Source: Ligustrum vulgare (Eukaryota; Streptophyta; Magnoliopsida; Lamiales; Oleaceae). Taken from it: a stretch of 64,000 nucleotides of DNA. The DNA is taken from contig OY743169.1 of assembly GCA_963555705.1 (NCBI GenBank), positions 46,860,124-46,924,123 on the forward strand. Reading direction: 5' to 3'. This document shows positions 21,820 to 35,249 of the stretch, piece after piece. The notes beneath the pieces are model-generated. The model was not told the DNA's origin. It saw only the letters and a program-made list of their open reading frames with translations, and made no database searches. The translations under genes were made by a program, and so were the position numbers. Positions within the stretch are counted from its first letter, which is position 1. Every line of letters starts with the position of its first letter.

Positions 21820-24588
21820 GGGTGGTTTATGTCACTACTGAGTCAGATAATAAAAATGAATGGATTTTAGATTATGGTTGCACTTTTCACATGTGTCCTG
21901 AAAAGGATATGTTTGCTGATTTCAGTAATGATTGTTTTGGTTCTGTGAAACTAGGAAATAATATTTCTTGTGATGTGAAAGGTATTGGAAAGGTTTTGTT
22001 ACAACTTGAAAATAGCAAAACTCTTATTTTGAATAAAACCAGATATGTTCCTGATTTGAAGAGGAACTTGATTTCACTTGGAGTTTTAGATTCTGAATCT
22101 TTTGAGATCAGAATGCAAAATGGTTTTTTGAGTATTTTCAAAAATAAATGCTTGATTATGAGTACTCCCAAAATTAACGGGATTTATATGTTAAATGCCT
22201 TGCCTTTTTATGCTAAGTCTTTTAATGATGTGTCTGATTTGAATAAAACTGAGTTATGGCATAAAAGATTAGGACACATAGGTCAAAAAGGACTTAAACT
22301 ACTTGAGACCAAAGGTGTATTTGGTAATGATGTGTTGCATAAACTTGACTTCTGTGAAAAATGTGTGTTAGGAAAACAGAAAAGAAGTTCATTTGGTAAA
22401 GGTATTCATAAATCTTCTGATGTGCTTGAATATGTGCATGCTGATTTGTGGGGTCCTACTCCTGTGGGTTCAGTTTCAGGTTTCAGATATTTTCTTCTTA
22501 TAGTAGATAACTTTTCTAGGAAAACCTGGGTGCATTTGTTAAAAACTAAGGATGCTACTGTGTCTGTTTTCAAAAACTGGGTTACCTTAGTTCAAAATTT
22601 GAAAGGAAAAAGAGTCAAAACTATTAGAACTGATAATGGTTTAGAATTTTGTAACCAAGAGTTTGATTCTTTTTATAGCACCTTAGGTATTCTTAGGCAT
22701 AGGACTGTTGCCTACAGTCCACAGCAAAATGGGGTTGCTGAAAGAATGAATAGAACACTTCTTGAAAGAACTAGGTGTCTCTTACTTGATTCAAATTTGC
22801 CTAAAATTTTTTGGGGTGAAGCAGTCAAAACTGCATCTTTTTTGATAAATCTTTCTCCCTGCAGTGCTATTGATTTTAAGATTCCAGATCAAATCTGAAA
22901 TAATTATCTTCCTAACTTTTCAAAATTAAAAGTTTTTGGTTGTGCTGCCTACTCACACCATTCTGAATCTAAACTTGACTCCTAGTCTTTAAAATGTGTC
23001 TTTCTTGGGTATGGAGAAGGAGTCAAGGGCTATAGGTTATGGGTCAGGGAACAGGGAGGTTACAGGGTCATTTTGAGTAGGTCTGTAGTGTTTAATGAAA
23101 ATGATTTTCCTTGTAAAAATGAAAAATTGTCTGATCCTGTTAAAGAAAAAAGGTTAATTGACTGTAAATGGATTTTTAAACTGAAAGAAAGTGAATCTAA
23201 AGACATGAAACCTAGGTACAAGGCTATACTTGTAGCAAAGGGTTTTTCTCAAAAGGAGGGAATTGATTTTAATGAAATATTTTCACCTGTTATTAAATAC
23301 ACTTCCATCAGAATTCTATTTGCTTTGGTTGCACAATTAGATTTATAACTTGAGCAAATGGATGTGAAAACTGTTTTCTTTATGGTTCTTTAGATGAAAC
23401 CATTTATATGCATCAACCTAAAGGTTTTGAAAAAGGCAGAAATTCTGATTTGGTTTGTTTGTTGAAAAAATCTTTGTATGGCTTAAAACAGGCTCCTAGG
23501 CAATGGTATAAGAGATTTGATTCTTATATACAAAGCCTAAATTTTCAGAAAAGTAAATATGATTCCTGTTTTTATTTTAAACTTGGCAAAACTGATTTCA
23601 TTTACTTGCTTTTATATGTGGATGACATGCTTATTACTGGACCAAATATGCATGATATTAATGTTCTTAAAGATAAACTGCATTCTGAATTTGAAATGAA
23701 AGATATAGGAAATGCTAAAAGAATACTTGGCATGGATATTTTTAGAAATAGACAATCTGGGAAATTGCTCTTAAATCAGAAACATTACATAGAAAAGGTC
23801 TTAAACAGATTTTGCTTATCTGAATCAAAACCTGTATCTTTACCTCTGCCTGCACATTTTAAATTATCTATTGAGCATTGCCTAAGTCTGATGATGAATT
23901 ACTTAGAATGAAAAATGTGCCATATTCAAATGTTGTTGGATCTGTCATGTATTTAATGGTCTGTACCAGACCTGATATAGCATTTGCAGTAAGTGTTTTA
24001 AGCAGGTTTATGAGCAATCCTGGTGAATTGCACTGGGAAGCTATGAAATGTCTTCTAAAATATTTGAAAGGTTCTGCTAGACTTAGTCTAGTGTTTTCTA
24101 AAATCAAAAATGATTTTAAACTTAAAGGTTTTGTTGATTCAGATTTTGCTGGAAATGTTGATAACAGGAAGTCAACATCTTCTTATTTCTTTACTTTAAA
24201 TTCTTCCTGTATTAGCTGGAAATCCGAGCTTCAAAAACTTGTTGCCTTATCATCAACTGAAGCAGAATATATAGCTGCTACAGATGCTGTTAAGGAATGT
24301 TTGTGGTTAAAGGGTTTATTATCTGAAATTGATTGCATTTCTGATTCTGAAGTTGAAATATGTACTGATAGCATGAGTGCATTACATCTGTGTAAAAATC
24401 CTGTTTTTCATAATAGGTCAAAACATATTGATGTTAAATTTCATTTCATTAGGGACATTATTGATAAAGGTATTGTGAAACTTGTTAAGATTCCAACTCA
24501 GATTAATCCTGCTGATACAGGAACAAAGATCATTTCTATTAACAAATTTAAAGATGCACTGAGTTTTTTGAACATGATTGAATTTTGA
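20801..24588 (+). pseudogene. Copia A gag-pol polyprotein, broken
   Basis: Starts MATVNVYVEIWNGKGDF at ATG 20801; an extra A in the run near 20868-20875 shifts the frame, and the long ORF continues from there to 22898. Order: gag, zinc knuckle CFYCGQPGHHIKYC, an Asn tract from an AAT microsatellite (about 21777-21818), protease WILDYGCTFHMCP (the catalytic DSG reads DYG), GAG-pre-integrase HKRLGH, integrase core with HADLWG, RTDNG and NGVAERMNR (D, D, E kept), RT with YVDDMLITG, RNase H with DSDFAGN and STEAEYIA. Breaks: TGA 22896-22898, TAG near 22983, stop and frameshift near 23346, frameshift near 23870. About 22.9-23.2 kb the segment linking integrase to RT is missing. It cannot make a functional polyprotein. 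Confidence 0.93.
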
Positions 24589-24633
24589 TACTTGTCTGTT
24601 ATGTTTTATCAGATACTGGAATTCAGCTCAATT

Positions 24634-24644
24634 GAGGTGGAGAT
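24634..24644 (+). other. Polypurine tract of Copia A
   Basis: GAGGTGGAGAT abuts the 3' LTR, the normal plus-strand primer position. Confidence 0.85.
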
Positions 24645-25259
24645 TGTTGGGCAATTGATCTGATACAATTAAATGAACCGGAATTTTGAGCCCATTGCAT
24701 CAGTCCAGTAGTACAGCCCACTCTATTACCCAGCTTAAGCCCAATTGCTGTGACCCGAATTCTTGATCCATTTAATACCACCGCCTCACCTAAGCCGTTA
24801 GATCATATGGCTTCATCCTGGCCGTCCATTTGTAAACAAAAGGAAGGGAGACGTTCTGCATACTCAACACAATCCAGACTCTTCCCCTCTTTGATGAAAA
24901 CCCTAACTCTCTCTCTATAGGCGATTTTTCAATCGCCTCATCTGCACTTCGTGATTTCTTCTGATTTCTTCCTGAAACTTATAGATCTTGAATGTTTATT
25001 CTTAGTGGCACTGTTAGATACTGATTTTGTAACAATCAGTATACAAATTATTGAGTTTTGTCAGAGTATTCTGAAACTCAGTTGATTCTTTGTGGTTTTA
25101 TGTTCGAGTTCTTTGTTTCTGGAAGTTTTCATGTATATTTCTGGGTTTTGATTTCTGGTGTTGTAACTTTACGTTTCTGAATAAAGTTGATTTGATTTTT
25201 TGTGGTTAATATTGTGTTCTTGTTCTTTGTGGTTTGATTCTGAGCCTTAAATCCTTAGA
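24645..25259 (+). repeat. 3' LTR of Copia A
   Basis: 615 bp, TGTTGGG to CCTTAGA (expected CCTTACA). It is very similar to the joined halves of the 5' LTR, so the element is fairly young despite its coding damage. Confidence 0.95.
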
Positions 25260-25264
25260 TAATG

Positions 25265-25958
25265 TAAAATTTAAAATAGTTTTTCTTTAACCAAGTCCAT
25301 ATAAAGTTCAAAGCTCCTTGTGCAGCAAGGTTTGGGTGGACGTGAAACCCTAATTCAACACACACACACACACACATAATTCCTAGGAATGCAGGGGTAG
25401 AAATATCATTTACTAACACATGTAATATTTACAATACACCCCCCTCCCCCCCTTAAATGATATATTACAAAAAATATCAACTTCATTGAAATATTGTTTG
25501 ACAAAAACTAGATGGGGGGGGGGGGAGAGGGGGGGGGAAGGTATATCAAACAAAGGAAAATGAGTACAAATATTTAGATATATTAAAATAAATGCTGCAT
25601 CATTAAAAACTTACTAATTAGAAAATGCAATGGGACAAAACATAAATTAAGGAAAAAGAGTACAGCTACTCTCCCTGATGTTGATCACGACTCGACTTAT
25701 CTCAATCTTATAGACCAATTTTTTAAATATAGATGTGGACAATGCTTTTCCTGGTAATTAGCTAAAATATCTCTTGAGCGAATTTGTTGAGAATTTTGGA
25801 ATGATTTGATGTTGCCTCGTTAATACCTTATCAGCAAAATCCAGTGGGACAAAAACCTAAGCGACGGAAAAAAGAGTACAGCTACTCTCCCCTATTCAAT
25901 CTATATTGAGCCATCCATATCATTTTTTCGAGAGTCTCGCAGACGATAGTATAACAAC
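25265..25958. other. Intergenic sequence with simple repeats, possible old Copia LTR
   Basis: CA repeat (about 25359-25375), C-run (25438-25450) and G-rich tract (25514-25539). CATCATTAAAAACTTACTAATTAG with CAATGGGACAAAAC and GGAAAAAGAGTACAGCTACTC (twice, near 25650 and 25870) resembles sequence common in plant Copia-type LTRs and leaders. It continues after element 2 at 34953. No gene. Confidence 0.4.
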
Positions 25959-25963
25959 ATGTA

Positions 25964-28573
25964 TGTAACGCCCCGAGTTCCGAGGAGCGCGGGAACATCA
26001 CTTTTCTAAATTCTTTAATAAACTTTGTTGCGGAAAATGACTAAATATTAAATATCGCATTTATTGAATAAAAGTTTAGCGATAATTCAAATGGAATAAG
26101 TAAATTCGTACAAATTTATGAAAATAATAATTCTTGATAAAATGAAATAAATATTTCAAAGCTCACGACTTTTAAAAAAATATCAATTTGTAATTTGCCG
26201 TCATTGCCCATCACTCGCCACCGTCTCCGAAATCTGCAAAAATTGTTAAAATAACGGGTTGAGTATTTCAAAATGAAATACTCAGTAGACTCATCGCCAA
26301 TAATTAATCTACAAGATAATTGGACAAGAAATTATGTAAATAATGTAGTGACATTCTTTTCTTATTCATAGGCATCACATAGTGAACGCAAATGAACACA
26401 TTCTTTTCTTTTCTTGGCTAGCAGATAAGTTATGCCCAGCATAACATAATTCTTTATCTCAAAAGAGATATTCTTTTCTCATGCAATTAAGCATAAAATC
26501 ACACAAATCCACATAACACATGCAATTATAATATAAATCAATTAGTGGGGGCGAGTCTACCTTAAATCTGACGAGTGCAAAGTTGAGCGGGAAATGACTT
26601 AAATCCTTTAAATCTCCGTACGCCTCGTCTAGCCCATAAGTTACATTAGTCTTTTGAAATTTATAGTTTAAAAATGACAGTTTACAATTTGAGGACTGAA
26701 ACTGATGTTTTTGAAAGTTGAGGGATTAAAATGAATATTTTCGAAAGGTGAGGAATTAAAATGAATATTTTTGAAACTTAAAGTAAGATTTTAAATATTT
26801 AAATTAAAGAGGACTCAATAACTTAATTTAAAAATATAGTGGCTGAAATAAGAAATTTTCAAAATGAAAGGGCTGATTAAAAATCTTTTAAAAACTTAAG
26901 GGACTGAATTGATAAGTTTTAAAACTACAGGGACTGATTTTGAAATAATTTTGGAACCCAGGGACTAAAGTGCAAATCCTGGAAGTTAAAATATTAAAAT
27001 CAAAATATTTACTCTCTCTCTCATTCACGATCTGAAAATCAGACCGAGAGAGAGAAAGGCGAGAGAGAGCGCGCACAGGGGTTGAGTCCGGCGGAGGTAC
27101 TGCCGGCGATTTTCCGGTGAAACGCCGCGTTCGAGCGGCGGCGGTCAGGGTAGCAGTGGGGGGGTGGCTGGAGGAAGATATTTGGGTGGTTTATTGTGTG
27201 AAACCGAGACCAAATCAAAGCTTGAAATCGAAATCGGAGTTGTGATTTTCGGCCAAAATCCGTCCAGTTGGCTGGTGATGAAGGTAAGTAGCTAGTTCTT
27301 CTTGTTTTGTCCTTGGTTTGGGGTTTGATTTGGTTAAAGAATTGAGTTGGGCAGTGGTGATGTGCAGAGGAGTTTAACTTGAAAGTGGGTGGTGACGGGC
27401 GTAGTGATGATAACGGTGGTGATGTCGAGTTGTGAAGTTTGAGGTTTGCTATTGAGTTTTCGATTGGCAGCGGTGGTTTCTTGGAGGTGGAGGCTTGGGT
27501 TTGGCGAGTTACAGTCGACTATGGCTTGCAACTGGCTGTTGTTCGGTGGTGATGATGGTGATGATGATGATTGGTGTTGAAGATGGAGGTGAGTTGGAGG
27601 AGGTTGTGGCCGTGTGCGAATGATGATGGTGGTTTGGGTTCTCGATTGAGGTGGTGTTGGCCGTGAATGGTGGTGCTGCAGGTGGTTTGTTGATTGGTGC
27701 AGGTGATGATGGTGGAAATGGGTGGTGGCTGCGTTGGTGTTGATTGATGATGATGATGCTGGTTGTTTAATTTGGATGCAGGGGACGAATATGGTGGTGA
27801 TGATGACGATTTTTGGCCTGCATTGGGTGGGGATTCTTGGTGGTGATGAGGTTGGTGATGAATGGAGCTTAAACAGAGGTTGGTGCTTGGTTGTGGCTTG
27901 GGTGTGGCGATGATAATGATATAGGTGATGGGAGTTTGGTGAGATTTGTGGTAGGTGGTGAAAATGGAGGTGGGAGGAAGATGACTTCAAAATAGAAAAG
28001 AGGAAGAAAAGAAAGTGATCAATGGGAGACATCATAATTTGGGGGGAATCATTGAGTGGAATAATTGAGTGGATGGAAATGATGATGTTTAGTGGAGAAT
28101 ATTTGGTGTAATGTATGGAAACGTGGATGAAATTAGGTGGATATAGATTAGGATTAGTTGGTAGGATTAATTTTAGGATAATTAACTAAAAATTAGACTA
28201 ACTTCGATTTGGAAATGTATTTAAAATTGATATATTTTGGACTGAAAATAAATTTGAGAATAAATAAATTTTGAGACAAAAATGAATTTCGTATTTGGAC
28301 TTAAAATAATTTAATAAGGAAAAAATTTAGATATTTTTAATAAATTTGAAATTTAAAAATGATTTTGAAAACAATACTTTGAATAAATAATTAAAATAAT
28401 ATAATTTTTAGAAATTCGGAATTTAATCAAAATCGAATGAACTCGTTATTTCTTGACTTGGCTAGACGTATACGTCGCGGTGTTAACTTAAAAATATTTG
28501 GTGAGATAGCAGGGACATGATTTTCTAAATTTTAAAATAATTATTAAATGCGCAAAAATTCTTGGTCGCTACA
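25964..28573 (-). repeat. 3' LTR of element 2
   Basis: On the plus strand TGTAACGCCCCGAG to GGTCGCTACA, 2610 bp. It contains the palindrome GAGTATTTC/GAAATACTC (26261-26283), GGACTAAA-type repeats, a CT tract near 27011, a GC-rich block and a donor-like GAAGGTAAGT near 27281. The GTGATG-rich ORFs around 27334-28035 are low complexity and not credible genes. Confidence 0.92.
26261..26283. repeat. LTR palindrome, element 2 left LTR
   Basis: GAGTATTTC-AAAAT-GAAATACTC; same 9-bp stem as in element 1, different loop. Confidence 0.8.
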
Positions 28574-28639
28574 ACCTTACCCCCTTAAAATATTTTCGTC
28601 CTCGAAATTAAACTTGCTCGATCTATGATTTCTGTATAC

Positions 28640-29000
28640 TTGGCTTGGATCTTCTCTTCATTTCCCAAGTAATCTCATCACTATTATATCTACCCACTGG
28701 ACTTTGACGAAAGGAATCTCTTTATTTCTTAAAACATGGACTTTTCTCTCTACTATGCACATAGGTGTCTCTTCATAAGTCAAATCTTTCTGGACTGCAA
28801 TAAACTGATAATTCTCCATATGATTTGAATCATGAACATACTTTCTCAGTAGGTAAACATGAAAGACATTGTGAACAGATGCAAGTTCTGGTGGCGAAGT
28901 CAAACAATAAGCCACATTACCTACTTCTCTAGCATTTTAAATAGTCCGATGAAATGAGGCCTTAAATTCCCTCTCTTGCCAACACAAAAATACCTTTCAT
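28640..29000 (-). pseudogene. Gypsy pol remnant (integrase C-terminal end)
   Basis: On the minus strand the region reads LRPHFIGLFKMLEK, then after stops SPPELASVHNVFHVYLLRKY, QKDLTYEETPMCIVERKVHV and FVKVQW. This is the C-terminal tail of Ty3/gypsy integrase typical of elements that end in a chromodomain-like module. Stops and frame changes make it dead. It lies just before the PPT and 3' LTR, where the end of pol belongs, which proves the gypsy descent of this LARD-like family. Confidence 0.88.
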
Positions 29001-32000
29001 AGGATCTATACTAATGTCGAAACTACAAAATATTCATTAACCCAAATGCTTAAACTAATAATCAAGAAGATTGATCAAGAATAAATCCTTATGATCCATA
29101 ATATAAAAGCGCGATATCAATTCCAAAATATTGAGTACAAAACCCAAACTTTGCAGAATCTTTCTGAAAAATTTACCAACGTAATCATTTATAAGTTCGA
29201 CTGAAACTTCCTTTTCAAAATTTGGGATTTCAAACTTAAATCCTTTAATCCATACTTTTAAATCATGAATCAAGTACTCGGTATCACATACTCATTCTAA
29301 CTGAGTGCTAAGATACTAACTTAAAGCGTCATACGGATCATATATGTTATTCTCAAACTTAAGAAACCTCACTAACTTCCCAATATGAAGTTCAAGATTC
29401 AACTTTCCCTATTCTCCCAAAACTTCAATTCATGTCACACTATGAACAATTCTCTGATTAAGTCTATCACCATTGAATAAAACTTCTGTGAATCATATAG
29501 GATTCCTAATCAAGTTTGCTTAACTTAAAGATACAATCCCATTATAAGTGAAAGTCACACAAATGATCTTCTCAGGTTTCCTATTTTCGTATCAAAATAC
29601 TTTACTCACATCAAAAGTACAACCGATAATAATTAATCGAAACTGCATCACCAAAATCTTAAATAAATCCATACATTATGACTCAAAATAAAAATTCCCA
29701 ATCATATGTAATATTTCACCATAATGTAATAGACCATCAAAATAAGATCGATTAACTCAATATTCACAAGATTCTTCACGGGATAACCATAACATCTTTT
29801 AATCGTCTAATCACCATATCCTGTAGTAATCATGTAATCTGTCACTTATCATCGTATCATATGACCTCAAATATTCATATCAATCTCTCTAAGATTTCAA
29901 TATAATAACCATCATACCTATCTCGTGAACCTTATACGTCAATCTGCTCACTAAGATTATATATCAATTTCTCATACTAATAAATCTTGAATTCTACAGT
30001 TGTCACTCTTCTGCACACCACTCCAAAATAAGTCATTACTGTGAAGTCTTATCCTTATTTTCCATAGATTCTATCCACAAGGACAATTGCCTAAAATTTC
30101 ATTTCTTATTTTCGAACCAAGATACCATCAATAACAATTTCCAAAATTTCAAGATATGATCAATCATAAGCCTTTCTCTGATCAAATACATTACTTCATC
30201 AATACTTGTACAAAATTTAGGACCTGATAAAGTTTCTTTCATTAATTTCATCCAACAATTTTCTCTCATGATCTTCTAGTATCATAAATGAAAACTTAAC
30301 GTACATCAGTGAATCATACAAAGTACAAGGAAACCTGATTTATTTTTCATGACTGAGATTCATCATTCTTTGAATTCCACTTAGAACCAAATACAACATA
30401 ACTTATTCATGAAAAATCAACTTATTCCATAATCTCAACACATCATTACCTTCAATTCTCACCATAAGAAAAATCGCATTATTCCTTATAATTATCTCTT
30501 GTACCTTTTGTATTCGAATGACCTTATGACCATCATCATTATCTCACATAATCCCAAACATTCACTCACATGTCCCCAATTTCTCACTTTGAATAAATGG
30601 TTACTCCTTTAAGGCATCTCACCATAAAATATTTTCAATATCTCCCATTCATGATAACTGACTATTCCCAATAATCATATTACATGTAAATTCAACAAAC
30701 GGTAAATGGTTTTCCTAGCTATCACAAATGTCTAAAAATGCAAGCTCTCAACATAACCTCTAAACTCTGTATAAAGAAATATTTGCTGACTACTTAAGTC
30801 ATTATTCAATAACCAAAATGACATCACGTCTCTTCACTAATCTCTGTAAGTCCATGAAAAATTTTCTCCAAATTTCAATAAATCTTTACTATTTCCTTAA
30901 AAACATATCAAACCATAAAAATTTGTCATCTCTAAAACTTTTTATCATCAAATATCACCAAAATAATTAAAACGATAGAAATTACCTGAATATTCTCTCT
31001 ATGTAATATACCAAATAACATATTATTCACAAATCAACATAATATCATCAGCTTATCTTTAACATATCTTCCCGATCAAATTCCAAAAATAAATCAACAG
31101 TATTATCTCATATCCTCATAATTTATAATATCTCCAATATCAATGATCATTCCTTACTAGTGATCAATTCGTTCCCAAGAATAATTAAGATTCTTCCCAA
31201 TAACGCCATAATACTTGTCTTCACTCATCTTTCAAAATATAACTTTTCATTTACTAAATCTCGCTTATGGTGTAAATGAACTTGAAATTCTAACCTCAAT
31301 TCCCTTAGTGGTTGCATACCATACTATGCTCTTAATTCCAAATTCTAGGCAGAGTCTCCCTTGTAATTTGGACTTATCCAACCCGTAAGTATACTTCCTA
31401 ACCAACAATAACAAATAACTCTACATTTGACCACAACGATTTATATATTGACAACATTTCCAACAAACTTAAATATCACCAAAAATATCCCAGAAAATCA
31501 ATTTATAATTCCTCAATATAACAATTTCAAATCCTAGTTTCCAATATCAATAACTCACTTTCCTTCAATACATTAATTGGCTCAAATGACCACCCATTAT
31601 TCATACTTATAAATATATGCCACAAATCATATTCCCAAAATTTAATCACAAGGCCAAACTACATTATAAATTTCTCTCAAAATAGAGGAATAATTCACTT
31701 ACTCAACACAATATCCATTACTTAATTCTCAATAACTAAGAATCAAATCTTTAAACCTCTAATTTCATAATTCTTCTCATAAAAGTCTCAATAAAATCAC
31801 ATCACTTATAATCTCAACACCTCATCATAATTTCATAAAACTGGCTTGCTATTTCTCGTTTAGTCTAAACGATAGATATTCCGAAAATATTGTCTAATCT
31901 TTTTTGTTAACTTCTCATAAATGGTGTCATGTCTAAAATCAATTATGCAAAGTCCAGTTAGGATTCATCATTTCTAAACTCGAGGACAAAAATTATTATA

Positions 32001-32339
32001 AAATCATTCTTAAATAATATTATTCCCATTATGCTCAACACTCGTTTTCTTTCTTTTCTTTTCTTTCTGAAAAATTTCTCATTATGCTCCAAAACTCATT
32101 TCTTTCTTTCTTTCTTATTCGGATACAATCTCTTTCTCTCTCTCTTCATTCTTTCTCATAAATCAGTAAAATAAGTATCCGAAATACTGAAATAACGTTA
32201 AACATTGTAAACTTCTTTACCTCAGAGTTGGTGGAACGAATGATGACAGTGGCAATCTTCATTAATAATAATTTAATAATGGAAAATGTTTCTTAAAATT
32301 TATTTTTGAAAATTTTCCAGTCTACATAAACGCAGACTG
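29001..32339 (-). other. Element 2 interior, non-coding
   Basis: 3.3 kb of AT-rich sequence with no plausible ORF. Parts near 30950-31060 and 31250-32339 match the interior of element 1. Short CT/TTTC runs near 32045-32140. It may be decayed pol or the conserved non-coding core of the family. Confidence 0.65.
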
Positions 32340-32351
32340 GCTCTGATACCA
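32340..32351 (-). other. tRNA-Met primer binding site of element 2
   Basis: TGGTATCAGAGC on the minus strand, three bases inside the 5' LTR. Confidence 0.95.
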
Positions 32352-32354
32352 CGC

Positions 32355-33398
32355 TGTAACGCCCCGAGTTCCGAGGAGTGCGGGAACGTCACTTTTCTAA
32401 ATTCTTGAATAAACTTTGTTGCGAAAATGACTAAATATTAAATATCGCATTTATTGAATAAAAGTTTAGCGATAATTCAAATGGAATAAGTAAATTCGTA
32501 CAAATTTATGAAAATAATAATTCTTGATAAAATGAAATAATTATTTCAACGCTCACGACTTTTAAAAAAATATCAATTTGTAATTTGCCGTCATTGCCCA
32601 TCACTCGCCACCGTCTCCGAAATCTGCAAAAATTGTTAAAATAACGGGTTGAGTATTTCAAAATGAAATACTCAGTAGACTCATCGCCAATAATTAATTT
32701 ACAAGATAATTGGACAAGAAATTATGTAAATAATGTAGTGACATTCTTTTCTTATTCATAGGCATCACATAGTGAACGCAAATGAACACATTCTTTTCTT
32801 TTCTTGGCTAGCAGATAAGTTATGCCCAGCATAACATAATTCTTTATCTCAAAAGAGATATTCTTTTCTCATGCAATTAAGCATAAAATCACACAAATCC
32901 ACATAACCCATGCAATTATAATATAAATCAATTAGTGGGGGCGAGTCTACCTTAAATCTGACGAGTGCAAAGTTGAGCGGGAAACGACTTAAATCCTTTA
33001 AATCTCCGTACGCCTCGTCTAGCCCATAAGTTACATTAGTCTTTTGAAATTTATAGTTTAAAAATGACAGTTTACAATTTGAGGACTGAAACTGATGTTT
33101 TTGAAAGTTGAGGGACTAAAATGAATATTTTCGAAAGGTGAGGAATTAAAATGAATATTTTTGAACTTAAAGTAAGATTTTAAATATTTAAATTAAAGAG
33201 GACTCAATAACTTAATTTAAAAATATAGTGGCTGAAATAAGAAATTTTCAAAATGAAAGGGCTGATTAAAAATCTTTTAAAAACTTAAGGGACTGAATTG
33301 ATAAGTTTTAAAACTACAGGGACTGATTTTGAAATAATTTTGGAACCCAGGGACTAAAGTGCAAATCCTGGAAGTTAAAATATTAAAATCAAAATATT

Positions 33399-33432
<34 letters not shown>

Positions 33433-34947
33433 CACGATCTGAAAATCAGACCGAGAGAGAGAAAGGCGAGAGAGAGCGCGCGCAGGGGTTGAGTCCGGAG
33501 GAGGTACTGCCGGAGATTTTCCAATGAAACGCCACGGTCGAGCGGCGGCGGTCAGGGTAGGAGTGGGGGGTGGCTGGAGGAAGATATTTGGGTGGTTTAT
33601 TGTGTGAAACCGAGACCAAATCAAAGCTTGAAATCGAAATCGGAGTTGTGATTTTCGGCCAAAATCCGTCCAGGTGGCTGGTGATGAAGGTAAGTAGCTA
33701 GTTCTTCTTGTTTTGTCCTTGGTTTGGGGTTTGATTTGGTTAAAGAACTGAGTTGGGCAGTGGTGATGTGCAGAGGAGTTTAACTTGAAAGTGGGTGGTG
33801 ACGGGCGTAGTGATGATAACGGTGATGATGTCGAATTGTGAAGTTTGAGGTTTGCTATTGAGTTTTCGATTGGCAGCGGTGGTTTCTTGGAGGTGGAGGC
33901 TTGCGACTGGCTGTTGTTCGGTGGTGATGATGGTGATGATGATGATTGGTGTTGAAGAAGGAGGTGAGTTGGAGGAGGTTGTGGCCGTGTGCGAATGATG
34001 ATGGTGGTTTGGGTTCTCAATTGAGGTGGTGTTGGTCGTGAATGGTGGTGCTGCAGGTGGTTTGTTGATTGGTGCAGGTGATGATGGTGGAAATGGGTGG
34101 TGGCTGCGTTGGTGTTGATTGATGATGATGATGCTGGTTGTTTAATTTGGATGCAGGGGACGAATATGGTGGTGATGATGATGATTTTTGGCCTGCATTC
34201 GGTGGGGATTCTTGGTGGTGATGAGGTTGGTGATGAATGGAGCCTAAACAGAGGTTGGTGCTTAGTTGTGGTTTGGGTGTGGCGATGATAATGATATAGG
34301 TGATGGGAGTTTGGTGAGATTGTGGTAGGTGGTGAAAATAGAGGTGGGAGGAAGATGACTTAAAAATAGAAAAGAGGAAGAAAAGAAAGTGATCAATGGG
34401 AGACATCATAATTTGGGGGGAATCATTGAGTGGAATAATTGAGTGGATGGAAATGATGATGTTTAGAGGAGAATATTTGGTGTAAAGTATGGAATCGTGG
34501 ATGAAATTAGGTGGATATAGATTAGGATTAGTTGGTAGGATTAATTTTAGGATAATGAACTAAAAATTAGACTAACTTCGATTTGGAAATGTATTTAAAA
34601 CTGATATATTTTGGACTGAAAATAAATTTGAGAATAAATAAATTTGGAGATAAAAATGAATTTCGTGTTTGGACTTAAAATAATTTAATAAGGAAAAAAT
34701 TTAGATATTTTTAATAAATTTGAAATTTAAAAATGATTTTGAAAATAATACTTTGAATAAATAATTAAAATAATATAATTTTTAGAAATTCGAAATTTAA
34801 TCAAAATCGAATGAACTTGATATTTCTTGACTTGGCTAGACGTATATGTCGCGGTGTTAACTTAAAAATATTTGGTGAGATACTAGTGACACGATTTTCT
34901 AAATTTTAAAATAATTATTAAATGCGTAAAAATTCTTGACCGCTACA
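32355..34947 (-). repeat. 5' LTR of element 2
   Basis: 2593 bp, matching 25964-28573 with scattered substitutions, a longer CT tract (33403-33429) and a missing 40-bp block near 33900 relative to the other LTR. The palindrome is at 32651-32673. Confidence 0.92.
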
Positions 34948-34952
34948 ATGTA

Positions 34953-35189
34953 TATGGGGGTATATGAATTATACGCTATGATAATTCATGTTAATCATCA
35001 ATTTAATTTCTACGTAATGTTGTTGCGCAAAAAATATGCCTCATTATTACTTGAGATTTTACCATATTTATCAATTTCTCAAGTGTCTTTGAAAGTTCTT
35101 CAAGAAATCCAATCATAATTAAATTGTTATCAATGATGAAAATAATAAATACAAATATAGATCTTTGTATTATATGGTCATTCTTATAA

Positions 35190-35249
<60 letters not shown>

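Larger units (their letters stand above)
16503..25259 (+). mobile_element. Ty1/Copia element A
   Basis: Flanked by TAATG (16498-16502 and 25260-25264). Both LTRs start TGTTGGGCAATTGATC; PBS at 19743, gag-pol 20801-24588, polypurine tract GAGGTGGAGAT just before the 3' LTR. The 5' LTR is interrupted by a gypsy-type solo LTR (16609-19237). Coding capacity is lost through stops, frameshifts and an internal deletion. Confidence 0.95.
25964..34947 (-). mobile_element. LARD-like gypsy element 2
   Basis: Flanked by ATGTA (25959-25963 and 34948-34952). LTRs of about 2.6 kb (25964-28573, 32355-34947) enclose a 3.8 kb interior with PBS 32340-32351 and PPT 28574-28590. The interior keeps only a shred of pol. 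It is clearly related to element 1 in LTR plan and in parts of the interior, but its LTRs differ from each other more, so it is the older insertion. Confidence 0.93.

Noticed and set aside
27334..34409. Pro/Ser/His-rich ORFs up to 247 codons in the element 2 LTRs
   Set aside because: Same kind of compositional artefact; the two LTR copies break the frame at different places.
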